From Colwellia sp. C1TZA3 (GTDB lineage: Bacteria > Pseudomonadota > Gammaproteobacteria > Enterobacterales > Alteromonadaceae), in assembly GCF_007954265.1 (NCBI RefSeq), contig NZ_VOLS01000006.1:43784-107783 (forward strand): a stretch of DNA of 64,000 nucleotides, in the 5' to 3' direction. Shown one piece after another: positions 1 through 9,782 of this stretch. Positions within the stretch are counted from its first letter, which is position 1, and each line of letters begins with the position of its first letter. Under the pieces are notes generated by a model that made no database searches, was not told the origin of the DNA, and saw only the letters and a list, made by a program, of their open reading frames with translations. The position numbers and the translations under genes are program-made.

Positions 1-45
1 CATGATTAATCCATTTTTTAAGTCTTTACTGAGTCAAAACCCACT

Positions 46-126
46 TATACCAAGTTGATTAATTACCTGCTCATTTTTAACGGTTAAAATAAAAAAGTAG
101 ATCACTTATTTAATCAAATTGGTATA
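46..126. repeat. Short MITE-like element, internally deleted copy (family B)
   Basis: An 81-bp element whose ends are inverted repeats: TATACCAAGTTGATTAATTA at 46-65, and the complement of TATACCAATTTGATTAAATA at the right end (107-126). Bases 46-96 match the reverse complement of the right end of the copy at 12083-12244, and bases 97-126 match the reverse complement of that copy's left end. It therefore looks like a deletion derivative that lost about 80 bp of interior, in opposite orientation. The rest of 1-377 is AT-rich upstream DNA of the receptor gene in which I see no gene. Confidence 0.75.
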
Positions 127-377
127 ATATTTTCAAAAGCGCTACTCCCTTCATTAATTCATCAACTTTGCTTCATGGCGCATGTATTTTTAATAAAGCC
201 ATAAAAATTTTACAACACTGTTTTGACTAATGACTAGGATTAAAAACCAAGGTAAATTAACAGCCTGAAATTTATTACTTTTAATCTCGGTCTAAACTGA
301 CATAGCATTTTAATAAGTTCGTAATCAACCATGATTAATAACAAAAATATTAACAACAAACAATTAGGTACACGCAA

Positions 378-2723
378 ATGAAATACAGTTTAATCGCCCT
401 TAGTATGCACTTTATTTTTCACGCTCAAATAGCCAGTGCTGAAGTAGCTAAGGGAACTGATGTTGAAGTTATTGAAGTAGCAGGTCAGCGTATTATCAAT
501 CATGGCTTTTCACCCAAAAACACCAAAATCAATGGGCCATTTGGCGATGATGTAGGCTTAGCTGACATTGCACGCTCTATAACGCCTATTACTAGTGCCA
601 TGATGGAGCAATTAAATATAACTGACTTACAAGACATTCTGGCGGTAACGCCTAATAGTTACTCAGCCAGTGGTTTTGGTGCACCAAGCTTACCTACTTT
701 ACGTGGTCAATTAGGCGAGCTTTTTCAAGATGGCCTGCGCCGCCAAGCCGGTAATAACGGCTTTGGTGTGCCACTTTCTTTTAATTCTGTCGATCAGCTT
801 GACGTAATAAAAGGTCCGCCACCGGTGTTATTTGGTAGTAGCCAACGTAACGGTGGTTTTGTTAATTTACAATCTAAACGCGCATCGACTGAAAAAAGTG
901 CTGCAACAGTGAAACTTAGCGCAGGTCGATGGGATCAATACAGTGCGCAACTTGATATTAGTGCGCCAATTGTTGAGGGTGAGAGTGGTTTTAGAATCAG
1001 CGCTGAGCATATTGATAATGGCAGTTTTTATGATTACTCAAGCTTTAAAAGTGACAGCTTTTACGCCGCCTTTCGTTTATTACCTGATAGCCAAAGCACC
1101 TGGGATATTAACGTTGAATTATATCAAGTTGAGTTTACCGACAATGCTGGTATTAATAGGCCAACGCAGGCATTAATCGACAGCGGTTTATATATTACCG
1201 GCCAAGGTGTACAACCTAACGGTAGCCTTATACCTGGCGCTGGGGCATTAATTTCCCCAACCGGACAAGTACAAATTAGCCGCAGTAGGGTATTAACCGA
1301 CCCTGACAATGAAAACGAAGCTAAGACTTTTTTATTACACAGCATCTACACCCGTGAGCTAAACAGCCAAACACAGTTAAAAAACAGCACATATTATCAA
1401 CATTTAACCCGTGATGAAATTGCTCAAAATAGCTTTGTGGAAATCATAGATGCTGCCGATACCGCGCAAAACCGACTTGAGCTAAGTTATGATTGGAACA
1501 ACCAACAACAAACGATTGTTGCCTTTGATGTCCGTTATAATAAAGTGCGCGGTTATAGCCAATTTACCACTGAAGCTGACGACCCTATTGATTTAACCGG
1601 CCCAGTACAAAGCCGCCGCATCCCCCTAACGGCCGAACAACAAGCTAGACTTGTAGAGCTACGCCCCGGTGTGTTTGTCTCACCCGGTGGCCAGTATGAT
1701 GTCAATAATGACAAGGTTGGCGACTATTTGTTATCAGATACTACCGACTCTACCAGCTGGCAAACCGGTTTTGCCATTCAGCAAGATAGTCAATGGAGCG
1801 AGCGTTTGAGAACAAACTTTGGCTACCGTATTGATTTTTATGATGTACAAGCGGGAGATCCCATTGCACCTGCAGGTCAAGACGCGGCAGAAGATAGCAT
1901 TAATAAAACCTTACATTCAGGCCAAGCTAGCGTTAATTACAAGCTTAATACTGATTTAACTGTTTATGCTGCAACGAGTTATAACGAAGCAACCTCAAAT
2001 AGTATGGCCGGTGGTAATTCATTAGGCGCTGATAACTTAATTAATGCACAGAACTTTGCCACTGAAAATACCTTAAATGAAGTGGGCATTAAGTATATAC
2101 CCGACAACAGCGCTTGGTATATCGACGGAGCATTATTTAATCAACGCCGTAGCTTACGTAATCGCGATGGCAGTAACACAGGTATAAAAACCAAAGGGGT
2201 CGAACTACAAGTGTTTTATGATGCTGCACCCTATTGGTTTAACATAGGTTACAGTTATCTTGACGCCCGTTATGACAACTCTGCTAGTAGTCAAAGTTCG
2301 TCACAAATTGCTGATGCCTTTGATAATTCTCGAGCCGATATTATTCAAGGTACTAGCGTAGGTGCACCAAGCTTCACCGCCTTTCCTCGTTCTACTAGGC
2401 GTGTACAAGGTATACCAGAGCAATCGTTAAGTATTAATGGTGGTCTTTATATTACAGAATCTTGGCAAGCAGGCTTTGCCGCCTTATATACCTCAAGTTA
2501 CCCACTAGATTTTTTAGCAACCGTAAACATACGCGATCAATACACCTTAGGCCTTAACACCAGTTACCGAATTGGCGAGCATACCAAATTACGTTTTGAT
2601 ATCAATAATGTCACCAATCAAAAGAATTGGCGTCCGGTATTTGAAGGTGGATATTTTGGTTCAACCTTGGTTTTTCCTGAATTACCTATTAATGCCAAAT
2701 TCACCATACAGCACAGTTTTTAA
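378..2723 (+). CDS. TonB-dependent outer-membrane receptor
   Basis: The 781-residue product has a signal peptide (about 1-22, cleavage after ASA) and a possible TonB box near residues 28-34 (VEVIEVA). A plug domain follows (about 60-170, with DQLDVIKGPPPVLFGS and a GGFVNLQSKR segment), then a long beta-barrel ending in Phe (IQHSF), as expected for BAM-assembled proteins. This family imports siderophores, vitamins, metals or glycans across the outer membrane using TonB energy. The plug resembles FhuA/FecA-type siderophore receptors, but the ligand cannot be read from sequence. It is the first of eight same-strand genes, and only 11 bp separate it from the next, so it probably feeds the inner-membrane importer encoded downstream. 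An AGG lies about 10 nt before the ATG. I see no convincing Fur box upstream. Confidence 0.9.
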   Translation: MKYSLIALSMHFIFHAQIASAEVAKGTDVEVIEVAGQRIINHGFSPKNTKINGPFGDDVGLADIARSITPITSAMMEQLNITDLQDILAVTPNSYSASGFGAPSLPTLRGQLGELFQDGLRRQAGNNGFGVPLSFNSVDQLDVIKGPPPVLFGSSQRNGGFVNLQSKRASTEKSAATVKLSAGRWDQYSAQLDISAPIVEGESGFRISAEHIDNGSFYDYSSFKSDSFYAAFRLLPDSQSTWDINVELYQVEFTDNAGINRPTQALIDSGLYITGQGVQPNGSLIPGAGALISPTGQVQISRSRVLTDPDNENEAKTFLLHSIYTRELNSQTQLKNSTYYQHLTRDEIAQNSFVEIIDAADTAQNRLELSYDWNNQQQTIVAFDVRYNKVRGYSQFTTEADDPIDLTGPVQSRRIPLTAEQQARLVELRPGVFVSPGGQYDVNNDKVGDYLLSDTTDSTSWQTGFAIQQDSQWSERLRTNFGYRIDFYDVQAGDPIAPAGQDAAEDSINKTLHSGQASVNYKLNTDLTVYAATSYNEATSNSMAGGNSLGADNLINAQNFATENTLNEVGIKYIPDNSAWYIDGALFNQRRSLRNRDGSNTGIKTKGVELQVFYDAAPYWFNIGYSYLDARYDNSASSQSSSQIADAFDNSRADIIQGTSVGAPSFTAFPRSTRRVQGIPEQSLSINGGLYITESWQAGFAALYTSSYPLDFLATVNIRDQYTLGLNTSYRIGEHTKLRFDINNVTNQKNWRPVFEGGYFGSTLVFPELPINAKFTIQHSF

Positions 2724-2734
2724 GGACAATTTTT

Positions 2735-4909
2735 ATGTTTAAAAAGGTACTATTATTAGTAATCGCCGTTACACTGGTGGCATTATTTTTTCATTTTGAT
2801 CTCAATAGATTACTCACTTTAGAGGGATTAAAAAGCTCAATGGTGCAATTTGGCCAGTGGCGCGAACAATCACCATTATTGATTATTGGTGGCTTTTTTA
2901 CCCTTTACGTTTTAGTTACTGCGCTATCATTACCTGGCGCTGCCATTTTAACCTTGGCCTCAGGCGCTTTATTTGGCTTAACTGAAGGCTTTATTATTGC
3001 CTCATTTGCTTCTAGCCTTGGTGCACTCTTAGCCTTCTTGGTATCACGCTACCTACTGCGTGATACCATTAAAGCTAAATTTCCTGAACGCTTAAAAGCC
3101 ATTGATGCCGGCGTGAAAAAAGAAGGGGCATTTTATTTATTTACCTTACGTTTAGTGCCTGTTTTTCCTTTCTTTTTAGTTAATTTATTAATGGCGGTTA
3201 CCAGTATTAAAGCCTGGACGTTTTATTGGGTCAGCCAAATAGGCATGTTTTTGGGCACCATGGTTTATGTTAACGCAGGTACGCAATTAGCTGAAATAGA
3301 CAGCTTGTCAGGTATATTATCACCTAAGCTTATTTTATCTTTTGTCTTACTAGGGCTTTTACCCCTTATGGCTAACGCTATCATTAACAAAATCAAACAA
3401 CGTCAAGTCTATAAAAAATGGCAAAAACCTAAAAGCTTTGACCGTAACTTAATTGTTATCGGTGCCGGCGCTGGTGGTTTAGTTACCAGCTATATTGCGG
3501 CAGCTGTAAAAGCAAAAGTGAGCTTAATTGAAGCCGGTGAAATGGGCGGCGACTGTTTAAACTATGGTTGTGTACCAAGCAAAGCTATGATTAAAAGTGC
3601 AAAAATAGTAGCGCAAATAGAACACGGTGAACACTACGGCTTAGATAACTCAACAGCGCAATTTTCTTTTAAGAAAGTGATGGCACGTGTTCATCAAGTC
3701 ATTGCTGATATTGCCCCACACGATAGTGTTGAACGTTACACAAATCTAGGTGTTGAAGTAATTAAAGGTTACGGGAAATTAACTAATCCGTGGACCGTAG
3801 AAGTTAAGCTCAACGATGGCAGCACGCAAACACTAACGGCACGTAGCATTGTTATTGCCACTGGCGCTCGTCCATTTGTACCGCCGCTACCAGGTATTGA
3901 AACCAGTGGTTATGTTACCAGCGACACCTTATGGGCAGAGTTTGCCAAGCTCGATAGCGCACCAAAAAAATTAATAGTGCTGGGCGGTGGTCCTATTGGC
4001 TGTGAGCTTGCACAGAGTTTCGCTCGCTTAGGCTCGCAAGTCATACAAATTGAAATGGCTGAGCGCATTATGATCAGAGAAGATCTCGATGTTGCTGAAT
4101 TTGCTCGCCAGTCATTACAAAAAAGTGGCGTTAATATTTTAACTTCACACCAAGCTTTGCGTTGTGAACAACGTGATGGTAGAAAATTCATCATTGTTAA
4201 GCACCTTAAGCATGATCAAGGTACAGAGCACGAAGAAATTGCCATTGAATACGATCAGTTATTATGTGCGGTTGGCCGCGCTGCTCGCTTGGAAGGTTAC
4301 GGCCTTGAAACATTGGGCATAGAAACTAACCGTACTATTCAAACTAATGAGTATTTAGAAACTTTATACCCTAATATTTTTGCTGCCGGCGATATTGTTG
4401 GTCCTTATCAATTTACCCATGTTGCGGCACATCAAGGTTGGTATGCTGCGGTTAATGCATTGTTTGGTACCTTTAAAAAGTTTAAAGTCGATTACCGCGT
4501 TATTCCATGGACAACATTTATTGATCCAGAAGTGGCACGTGTCGGTATTAATGAACAAGAAGCCATTGAACAAGAAATCGACTATGAAATTACTCGATAT
4601 GATTTTGCCGAGTTAGACCGCGCAATCACTGACGGTGCAGCGAACGGTTTTATTAAAGTTATTACGCCAAAAGGCAAAGATAAAATACTCGGTGTCACCA
4701 TTGTTGCTGAGCATGCCGGTGATTTAATTGCCGAATTTGTCTTGGCGATGAAGCATGGCTTAGGACTAAACAAAATTTTAGGCACTATTCATAGTTATCC
4801 AACATGGGCTGAAGGCAATAAATATGCAGCAGGCGAATGGAAACGTAATCATGCACCAACAGCGGTTTTAAACTGGTTAGAAAAATTTCACACTTGGAGA
4901 AGAGGTTAA
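2735..4909 (+). CDS. VTT (TVP38/TMEM64) membrane domain fused to FAD-dependent disulfide oxidoreductase
   Basis: A 724-residue fusion. Residues 1-225 form a VTT/DedA-like membrane domain with several hydrophobic helices and the LRLVPVFPFF segment. Residues 235-724 form a class I pyridine nucleotide-disulfide oxidoreductase, with FAD-binding GAGAGG, redox pair C274/C279 in GGDCLNYGCVPSK, NAD(P)-binding GGGPIG and the C-terminal dimerisation domain. Such proteins are often annotated as mercuric reductase. However, there is no N-terminal heavy-metal domain and the C-terminus (WLEKFHTWRRG) lacks the vicinal cysteine pair of MerA, so the real substrate is unknown. In E. coli, VTT proteins (YdjX, YdjZ) are encoded beside ynjABCD. 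Here the VTT part is fused to the enzyme and lies in the same cluster as ynjBCD, which supports a functional link. Confidence 0.85.
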   Translation: MFKKVLLLVIAVTLVALFFHFDLNRLLTLEGLKSSMVQFGQWREQSPLLIIGGFFTLYVLVTALSLPGAAILTLASGALFGLTEGFIIASFASSLGALLAFLVSRYLLRDTIKAKFPERLKAIDAGVKKEGAFYLFTLRLVPVFPFFLVNLLMAVTSIKAWTFYWVSQIGMFLGTMVYVNAGTQLAEIDSLSGILSPKLILSFVLLGLLPLMANAIINKIKQRQVYKKWQKPKSFDRNLIVIGAGAGGLVTSYIAAAVKAKVSLIEAGEMGGDCLNYGCVPSKAMIKSAKIVAQIEHGEHYGLDNSTAQFSFKKVMARVHQVIADIAPHDSVERYTNLGVEVIKGYGKLTNPWTVEVKLNDGSTQTLTARSIVIATGARPFVPPLPGIETSGYVTSDTLWAEFAKLDSAPKKLIVLGGGPIGCELAQSFARLGSQVIQIEMAERIMIREDLDVAEFARQSLQKSGVNILTSHQALRCEQRDGRKFIIVKHLKHDQGTEHEEIAIEYDQLLCAVGRAARLEGYGLETLGIETNRTIQTNEYLETLYPNIFAAGDIVGPYQFTHVAAHQGWYAAVNALFGTFKKFKVDYRVIPWTTFIDPEVARVGINEQEAIEQEIDYEITRYDFAELDRAITDGAANGFIKVITPKGKDKILGVTIVAEHAGDLIAEFVLAMKHGLGLNKILGTIHSYPTWAEGNKYAAGEWKRNHAPTAVLNWLEKFHTWRRG

Positions 4910-4914
4910 TACCC

Positions 4915-5754
4915 ATGCCTAGATTAAAAAAAGTCGTCTCAAAAGTAAGTCCTCAATACTGGCAACTAGCGGTATGGCTTTTTTTAACTGCCGCTTATAG
5001 CGCTACTAGTGTGGCGCAAGAGGCATTACATCAACCGTGGCAAGCGTTATTAAGCCAACATGTTACGCCGATCAATAATGGCCATTCAAGCCAAGTAGAT
5101 TATGCCGGTATGAAAAAAGATCAGCTAAAATTAAGTGCCTATTTAACCACCTTGGGTACTATTGATAAGCAAGCATTTGCGCAATGGCCTGCCCATAAAC
5201 AATTAGCATTTTTAATCAATGCCTACAATGCTTGGACGGTAGCACTTATTTTAACAGTTTATCCTGATCTGGAGTCGATTAAAGACCTGGGTAGCTTCTT
5301 TAGTTCACCGTGGAGTAAACAATTTATTCCTTTGTTAGGTGAGACACGCAGCTTAGACAATATTGAGCATGAGTTAATTCGTGGCGATAATAAATATCGC
5401 GACCCGCGTATTCACTTTGCGGTAAATTGTGCCAGTATTGGCTGCCCTGCTTTGCGTGAAGAAGCTTACAGTGCTGATAAGTTAGAGCAACAACTGGCTG
5501 AACAAACCGTGCGTTTTTTAACCGATAAAAGTCGTAATCGTTTTGCTGAGCAAAGCATGGAACTTTCCGCTATTTTTAAATGGTATGGCGACGACTTTAC
5601 CTTAGGTTTTCGTGGTAGCAATTCTTTACCCACTTTCATATTGTTATATCACAAAGTCTTAAATTTAACGCCAGCCCAACAAGCAGGTTTACAGTCGGAA
5701 GATATGGCGACAAGTTTCTTAAACTATGATTGGGCACTCAATGCCGTTAGGTAA
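4915..5754 (+). CDS. DUF547 domain protein, exported
   Basis: From the ATG at 4915 (GAGG about 10 nt upstream) the product has 279 residues. A TTG at 4894 would overlap the previous gene and has no better ribosome site. A hydrophobic N-terminal segment ending near SVAQEA suggests export. The body carries DUF547 hallmarks: NAYNAWTVALIL and HFAVNCASIGCPAL, with a conserved Asn-Cys and Cys-Pro. DUF547 proteins have no established activity; the conserved Cys/His residues suggest a thiol-based or papain-like fold, but that is inference. The gene starts 5 bp after the VTT-oxidoreductase gene. In marine bacteria DUF547 genes often accompany such oxidoreductases, so it is probably part of the same pathway. 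Confidence 0.8.
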   Translation: MPRLKKVVSKVSPQYWQLAVWLFLTAAYSATSVAQEALHQPWQALLSQHVTPINNGHSSQVDYAGMKKDQLKLSAYLTTLGTIDKQAFAQWPAHKQLAFLINAYNAWTVALILTVYPDLESIKDLGSFFSSPWSKQFIPLLGETRSLDNIEHELIRGDNKYRDPRIHFAVNCASIGCPALREEAYSADKLEQQLAEQTVRFLTDKSRNRFAEQSMELSAIFKWYGDDFTLGFRGSNSLPTFILLYHKVLNLTPAQQAGLQSEDMATSFLNYDWALNAVR

Positions 5755-5863
5755 ATCGAAGAGTTTTTTCAATGGTAAAAGGGCTCGTTTTCCGACTCTT
5801 TTGGCCACTCATTTTTCACATCAAACCGTCATATTATTATCATATCAACAACTCAATGGTTTT

Positions 5864-7297
5864 ATGACACAAGTACCAAAAACCTCAAAAGTTAAGGCAA
5901 TTGTGCCCGCTATTCTTCTACCTAGGTTAAGGTTTTTAGCTTGGTTTGCCATACTATTTACTACAAGCTCATTAAGTTATGCAAACACGGCCTTTGCAGC
6001 AGCCCCTGAAGAATCATCTCGAACAAATACTAAAACAAGCTCAAAAATAGCTAAAGTGGACAGCGCATTAATATCAAACGATTTACCGATAAAAACAAAA
6101 TGGAGTACGGGAGAAACCTTAGGAAAAAAGCCCGCAGTTTATTTTCATGCTTGGGGTGGCGACCCACAAATTAATAGCTATATTCAATGGCTTGCTAAAC
6201 GAGTTAAACAAAAATATAACATTCACTTACAGCATGTAAAACTGACCGACACTAGTGAAGCCGTTAGTCGTGTTTTAGCGGAAAAGTCAGCAGATAATCA
6301 TCAGCAAGGGCAAGTTGATTTAGTCTGGATCAACGGAGAAAATTTTGCATCAATGGCAAAGTATCAGCTCTTAGCGCAAGGTTGGGTCTCACAATTACCT
6401 AATTTTTGGCTAACTAACCCTAGTGAAAATGAGGCAATGACCCGTGATTTTGGCTTGCCAACGCAAGGTATGGAAGCGCCTTGGGGACAAGCTTCGCTGA
6501 CCTTTTATTACACGCCTTCAATTGTTGTTAATAAGTCAAAAATCCCAAAAGATCCAAAAAACGCATACCAAAATAGTATTCGCCATGCGCCAAAAAATAT
6601 TAACCAATTATTAATTTGGGCTAAGCAAAATCCCGGACGTTTTACTTACCCAAAGCCGCCTGATTTTTTATCCTTAAGTTTTTTAAAATATGCCTTAATC
6701 ACACTTAATCAACATCAGCCAGCACAGGTAAAGTCAAGCTTATATCAAGCGGTAACGCCGCAAAGCCAAGTAACATTACTACCAGTTTTATGGGCCTTCT
6801 TAGATAAACTACATCCACATTTATGGCATCAAGGGCGATATTTTGTTGCCAGTGGCACTGCATTACAAAGACTTGTTGGTGACGGCGAGATAAACTTAGG
6901 CTTTACCTTCTCAGCTGCGCAAGTACCGGCAGCGGTTGAGCGCTATAACTTACCCAAAAATACCCGCAGCTTCGTCATGCAAGATGGTAGCTTAAGTAAT
7001 ATTCATTTTATCGCTATTCCCTATAATGCAGCCAATAGTGATGCCGCAAAAGTGGTAGCCAATTTTATGCTCAGTGTTGAGGCACAAGCTAAAAAACAAC
7101 AAGCTAAAATCTGGGGCGATAGTACTGTTCTCGATGTGACGCAATTAAGTCAGCAAGAGCAATTATTGTTTAGTACTGAACAGCAGCACCCAAGCGCATT
7201 ACCTGTTAGCAGTAAAATCACCGCATTAAGTGAGCCCCATCCCAGTTGGTCAAGGTTATTAACCGATGAATGGTTAAGACGTTATGGAGCGCAATAA
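5864..7297 (+). CDS. ynjB: YnjB-type ABC transporter solute-binding protein
   Basis: From the ATG at 5864 the product has 477 residues with a basic N-terminus and a hydrophobic stretch (LRFLAWFAILFTTSSLSYA) followed by AFAAA, consistent with Sec export. The open frame continues upstream to 5726 and would overlap the DUF547 gene; that extension has no export-like character, so I reject it. The mature part resembles the periplasmic component of the uncharacterised YnjBCD system, with segments such as DLVWINGENF and the closing SWSRLLTDEWLRRYGA. It should capture the solute and hand it to the permease encoded 3 bp downstream. The substrate of YnjBCD is unknown. Confidence 0.82.
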   Translation: MTQVPKTSKVKAIVPAILLPRLRFLAWFAILFTTSSLSYANTAFAAAPEESSRTNTKTSSKIAKVDSALISNDLPIKTKWSTGETLGKKPAVYFHAWGGDPQINSYIQWLAKRVKQKYNIHLQHVKLTDTSEAVSRVLAEKSADNHQQGQVDLVWINGENFASMAKYQLLAQGWVSQLPNFWLTNPSENEAMTRDFGLPTQGMEAPWGQASLTFYYTPSIVVNKSKIPKDPKNAYQNSIRHAPKNINQLLIWAKQNPGRFTYPKPPDFLSLSFLKYALITLNQHQPAQVKSSLYQAVTPQSQVTLLPVLWAFLDKLHPHLWHQGRYFVASGTALQRLVGDGEINLGFTFSAAQVPAAVERYNLPKNTRSFVMQDGSLSNIHFIAIPYNAANSDAAKVVANFMLSVEAQAKKQQAKIWGDSTVLDVTQLSQQEQLLFSTEQQHPSALPVSSKITALSEPHPSWSRLLTDEWLRRYGAQ

Positions 7298-7300
7298 CCA

Positions 7301-9112
7301 ATGAGCCATAACCTGACCAGTAATTTCTTAAATACCCCCCCTTTAAAGAATGGCACCAAACGGCTCGACACACTTTTTAGTGCCGTGGTAAAATTCAGTC
7401 CTAAGTTATTAGTAGCGATATTAATTTTACCTGTGCTGGGCGGTTTATTAGGTGTGTTTTTACCCGCATTTGGTTGGTTACCAGCTTTAGACAGAACTCA
7501 ATTTGGCTTACAAGGCTTTCAACAACTAATACAAACACCCGGCATAGCTCAGATGATCGGTTTGAGTTTTTTCAGCAGTATTATCAGTGGTCTATTGGCT
7601 TTTATTATGACAATTTTACTGTTAGCCAATTATTTTGATAGCCCGTGGTTAGCCCGTATTCAAGGTTTTTTAGGGCCTATTTTAGTGATACCCCATGCCG
7701 CGGCTGCGATAGCTATTGCCTTTTTGATCACACCTTCAGGTATGATTGCGCGCCTACTGTCTCCGTGGTTAACCGGTTGGCAGAGCCCAACAGATTGGTT
7801 ACTGCCCCATGACCCTTACGGTATTAGCATTATTATGGGTTTAACGCTAAAAGAGCTGCCTTTTTTATTATTAATGACTTTGAGCGCTATTGCCCAACCC
7901 GATCTTAATCTCAAGTTACGGGCGCAATATCGTGTTGCGCTTAGCTTAGGCTATTATCCGATAACTGCGTTCTTCAAGGCCGTGCTACCTAACATTTATC
8001 CGTTCATGCGTTTACCCATGTTAGCCATACTCGCCTACGCCAGTGCCAGTGTAGAGATGCCATTAATATTGGGGCCAAATACACCACCAACATTAGCTGT
8101 GGCCATTATGAACTGGTTTCATGATGTCGATTTAAGCTTGCGAATAAAAGCATCCGCTGGAGCGATATTACAGTTGTTCATTACACTTTCGGTGCTATTA
8201 ACGTGGTGGCTATTAGAAAAAACAACCCAAGCGATAATCAGTAAAAGCTTAAGCAACGGTCAGCGCACATACGGTGATACTTTCTGGACTAAAATCATCA
8301 ATATCTTTACCCTGTTGTTAAGCTGTTTTATTACCTTGGCCTTGCTTGGTATGGTGTTTTGGTCATTTGCCGGCTACTGGCAGTTTCCGTTAGCACTGCC
8401 TGGACAATGGGTAATAACGCATTGGCAATCGGCTTTACTACAAATACAAACACCGATAATAAACTCACTTTCTATTGGTTTGGTCGCGACTAGCATTGCA
8501 CTCATTTTAACCTTGCTGACCTTAGAGTTTGAAAAACAGAACGGGGCGCAGCTCTCACGCTTTAGTAGTGTGATTATTTACTTGCCGTTGATGATCCCCA
8601 GCATTGCTTTTTTATTTGGCTTAGTCTGGCTCCAAGAAGCGGTTCATAGCAAAGCAACCTTTATAAATGTTGCCTTAACGCATTTACTGTTTGTTTTACC
8701 TTATGTATTTTTATCTTTAGCCACCAGTTATCGCCTGCTTGACCCGCGTTATGCACAAGTGGCAGCAGGCTTAGGTGCATCGCCGATTAAAATATTTTTA
8801 CAGGTGAGTTTACCGCAGTTATTAATGCCTATAATGATGGCGAGCGCATTAGGACTTGCCATTAGTTTTAGCCAGTATTTACCAACATTATTAGTCAGTG
8901 GTGGTCGGCTTAATACCGTGACCACCGAGGCGGTAAGCTTAGCCAACGGTGCTAGTCGCCGCACAAGTGCGGTTTATGCGCTAATACAAATGCTATTACC
9001 CGCCATCGCTTTTTCACTAATTTGGCTGATGTCAATGCGAAAAAAAAGACAAAAGGCTCAAGCAAAACGCAATAACAAAACAGCAAGTTATATCACTAAG
9101 GTTAACCGATGA
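7301..9112 (+). CDS. ynjC: YnjC-type ABC transporter permease (two fused membrane halves)
   Basis: A 603-residue protein with about twelve hydrophobic helices in two similar halves, each with a binding-protein-dependent permease region. The second half has the EAA-like segment around AAGLGASPIKIFLQVSLPQL; the first half has the corresponding ALSLGYYPITAFFKAVLPNI. A single polypeptide thus probably forms the whole translocation pore, as in E. coli YnjC. It follows ynjB with a 3-bp gap and overlaps the ATPase gene by 4 bp (ATGA), which indicates translational coupling. Inner-membrane location is certain from hydrophobicity; the substrate is not known. Confidence 0.87.
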   Translation: MSHNLTSNFLNTPPLKNGTKRLDTLFSAVVKFSPKLLVAILILPVLGGLLGVFLPAFGWLPALDRTQFGLQGFQQLIQTPGIAQMIGLSFFSSIISGLLAFIMTILLLANYFDSPWLARIQGFLGPILVIPHAAAAIAIAFLITPSGMIARLLSPWLTGWQSPTDWLLPHDPYGISIIMGLTLKELPFLLLMTLSAIAQPDLNLKLRAQYRVALSLGYYPITAFFKAVLPNIYPFMRLPMLAILAYASASVEMPLILGPNTPPTLAVAIMNWFHDVDLSLRIKASAGAILQLFITLSVLLTWWLLEKTTQAIISKSLSNGQRTYGDTFWTKIINIFTLLLSCFITLALLGMVFWSFAGYWQFPLALPGQWVITHWQSALLQIQTPIINSLSIGLVATSIALILTLLTLEFEKQNGAQLSRFSSVIIYLPLMIPSIAFLFGLVWLQEAVHSKATFINVALTHLLFVLPYVFLSLATSYRLLDPRYAQVAAGLGASPIKIFLQVSLPQLLMPIMMASALGLAISFSQYLPTLLVSGGRLNTVTTEAVSLANGASRRTSAVYALIQMLLPAIAFSLIWLMSMRKKRQKAQAKRNNKTASYITKVNR

Positions 9113-9771
9113 GCCATTCTTTTGAGATAAATAGTTTACAGATAGAAAACTTAACCATAATGCGCCAACAAACACCGTTACTATCACTTAACGAAACGAT
9201 AAAAGGTGGTGAAGTGCTGACCATAATGGGGCCTTCAGGCAGTGGTAAATCAACCTTATTAAGTTGGCTAACCGGTATGTTACCCAAAGGATTTAAAGCC
9301 GATGGTCAGCTTTACCTCAATGGCGCTAATATTACCAAAGTCGCCAGTTATCAGCGTAATATCGGATTATTGTTTCAAGACGCGTTGTTATTTTCGCATT
9401 TATCTGTTGCTGGTAATATTGCTTTTGCAATGCCTAAAAGCGATAACAAAGCACGCGCGATAAAAATTAGTCAGGCATTAGCTGACGTTGGTTTAGCCGG
9501 CTTAGAAAATCGTCAACCTGAAAGTTTATCTGGCGGACAGCAAGCACGTGTGGCGTTGTTACGGGTATTATTGAGTCAACCTAAAGCCATATTATTGGAT
9601 GAGCCATTTAGTAAATTAGATAGTCAGTTACGCCAAGAGACACGACAGTTAGTATTTGAACAAATTAGACAACACCAATTACCTGTTATTATGGTGACAC
9701 ATGATGAGTCAGACGCCATAGCGGCTAATGGCAAAGTGTTTCACCTGAAAACACCACAACAAGACATTTAA
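9109..9771 (+). CDS. ynjD: YnjD-type ABC transporter ATP-binding protein
   Basis: A 220-residue ABC ATPase with all motifs intact: Walker A GPSGSGKST (41-49), Q-loop Gln91, signature LSGGQQ (141-146), Walker B AILLDEP (161-167) and switch His199 (MVTHDESDA). It overlaps the permease gene by 4 bp. The length is typical of a bare ATPase domain without a regulatory extension. It should energise import through YnjC on the cytoplasmic face. Together with ynjB and ynjC this completes a full importer in one operon. Confidence 0.9.
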   Translation: MSHSFEINSLQIENLTIMRQQTPLLSLNETIKGGEVLTIMGPSGSGKSTLLSWLTGMLPKGFKADGQLYLNGANITKVASYQRNIGLLFQDALLFSHLSVAGNIAFAMPKSDNKARAIKISQALADVGLAGLENRQPESLSGGQQARVALLRVLLSQPKAILLDEPFSKLDSQLRQETRQLVFEQIRQHQLPVIMVTHDESDAIAANGKVFHLKTPQQDI

Positions 9772-9782
9772 GAAACAGACTT

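Noticed and set aside
2735..4909. Annotation as mercuric reductase (merA)
   Set aside because: No heavy-metal domain, no C-terminal Cys pair and no mer regulator or transport genes nearby; only the general oxidoreductase family is supported.
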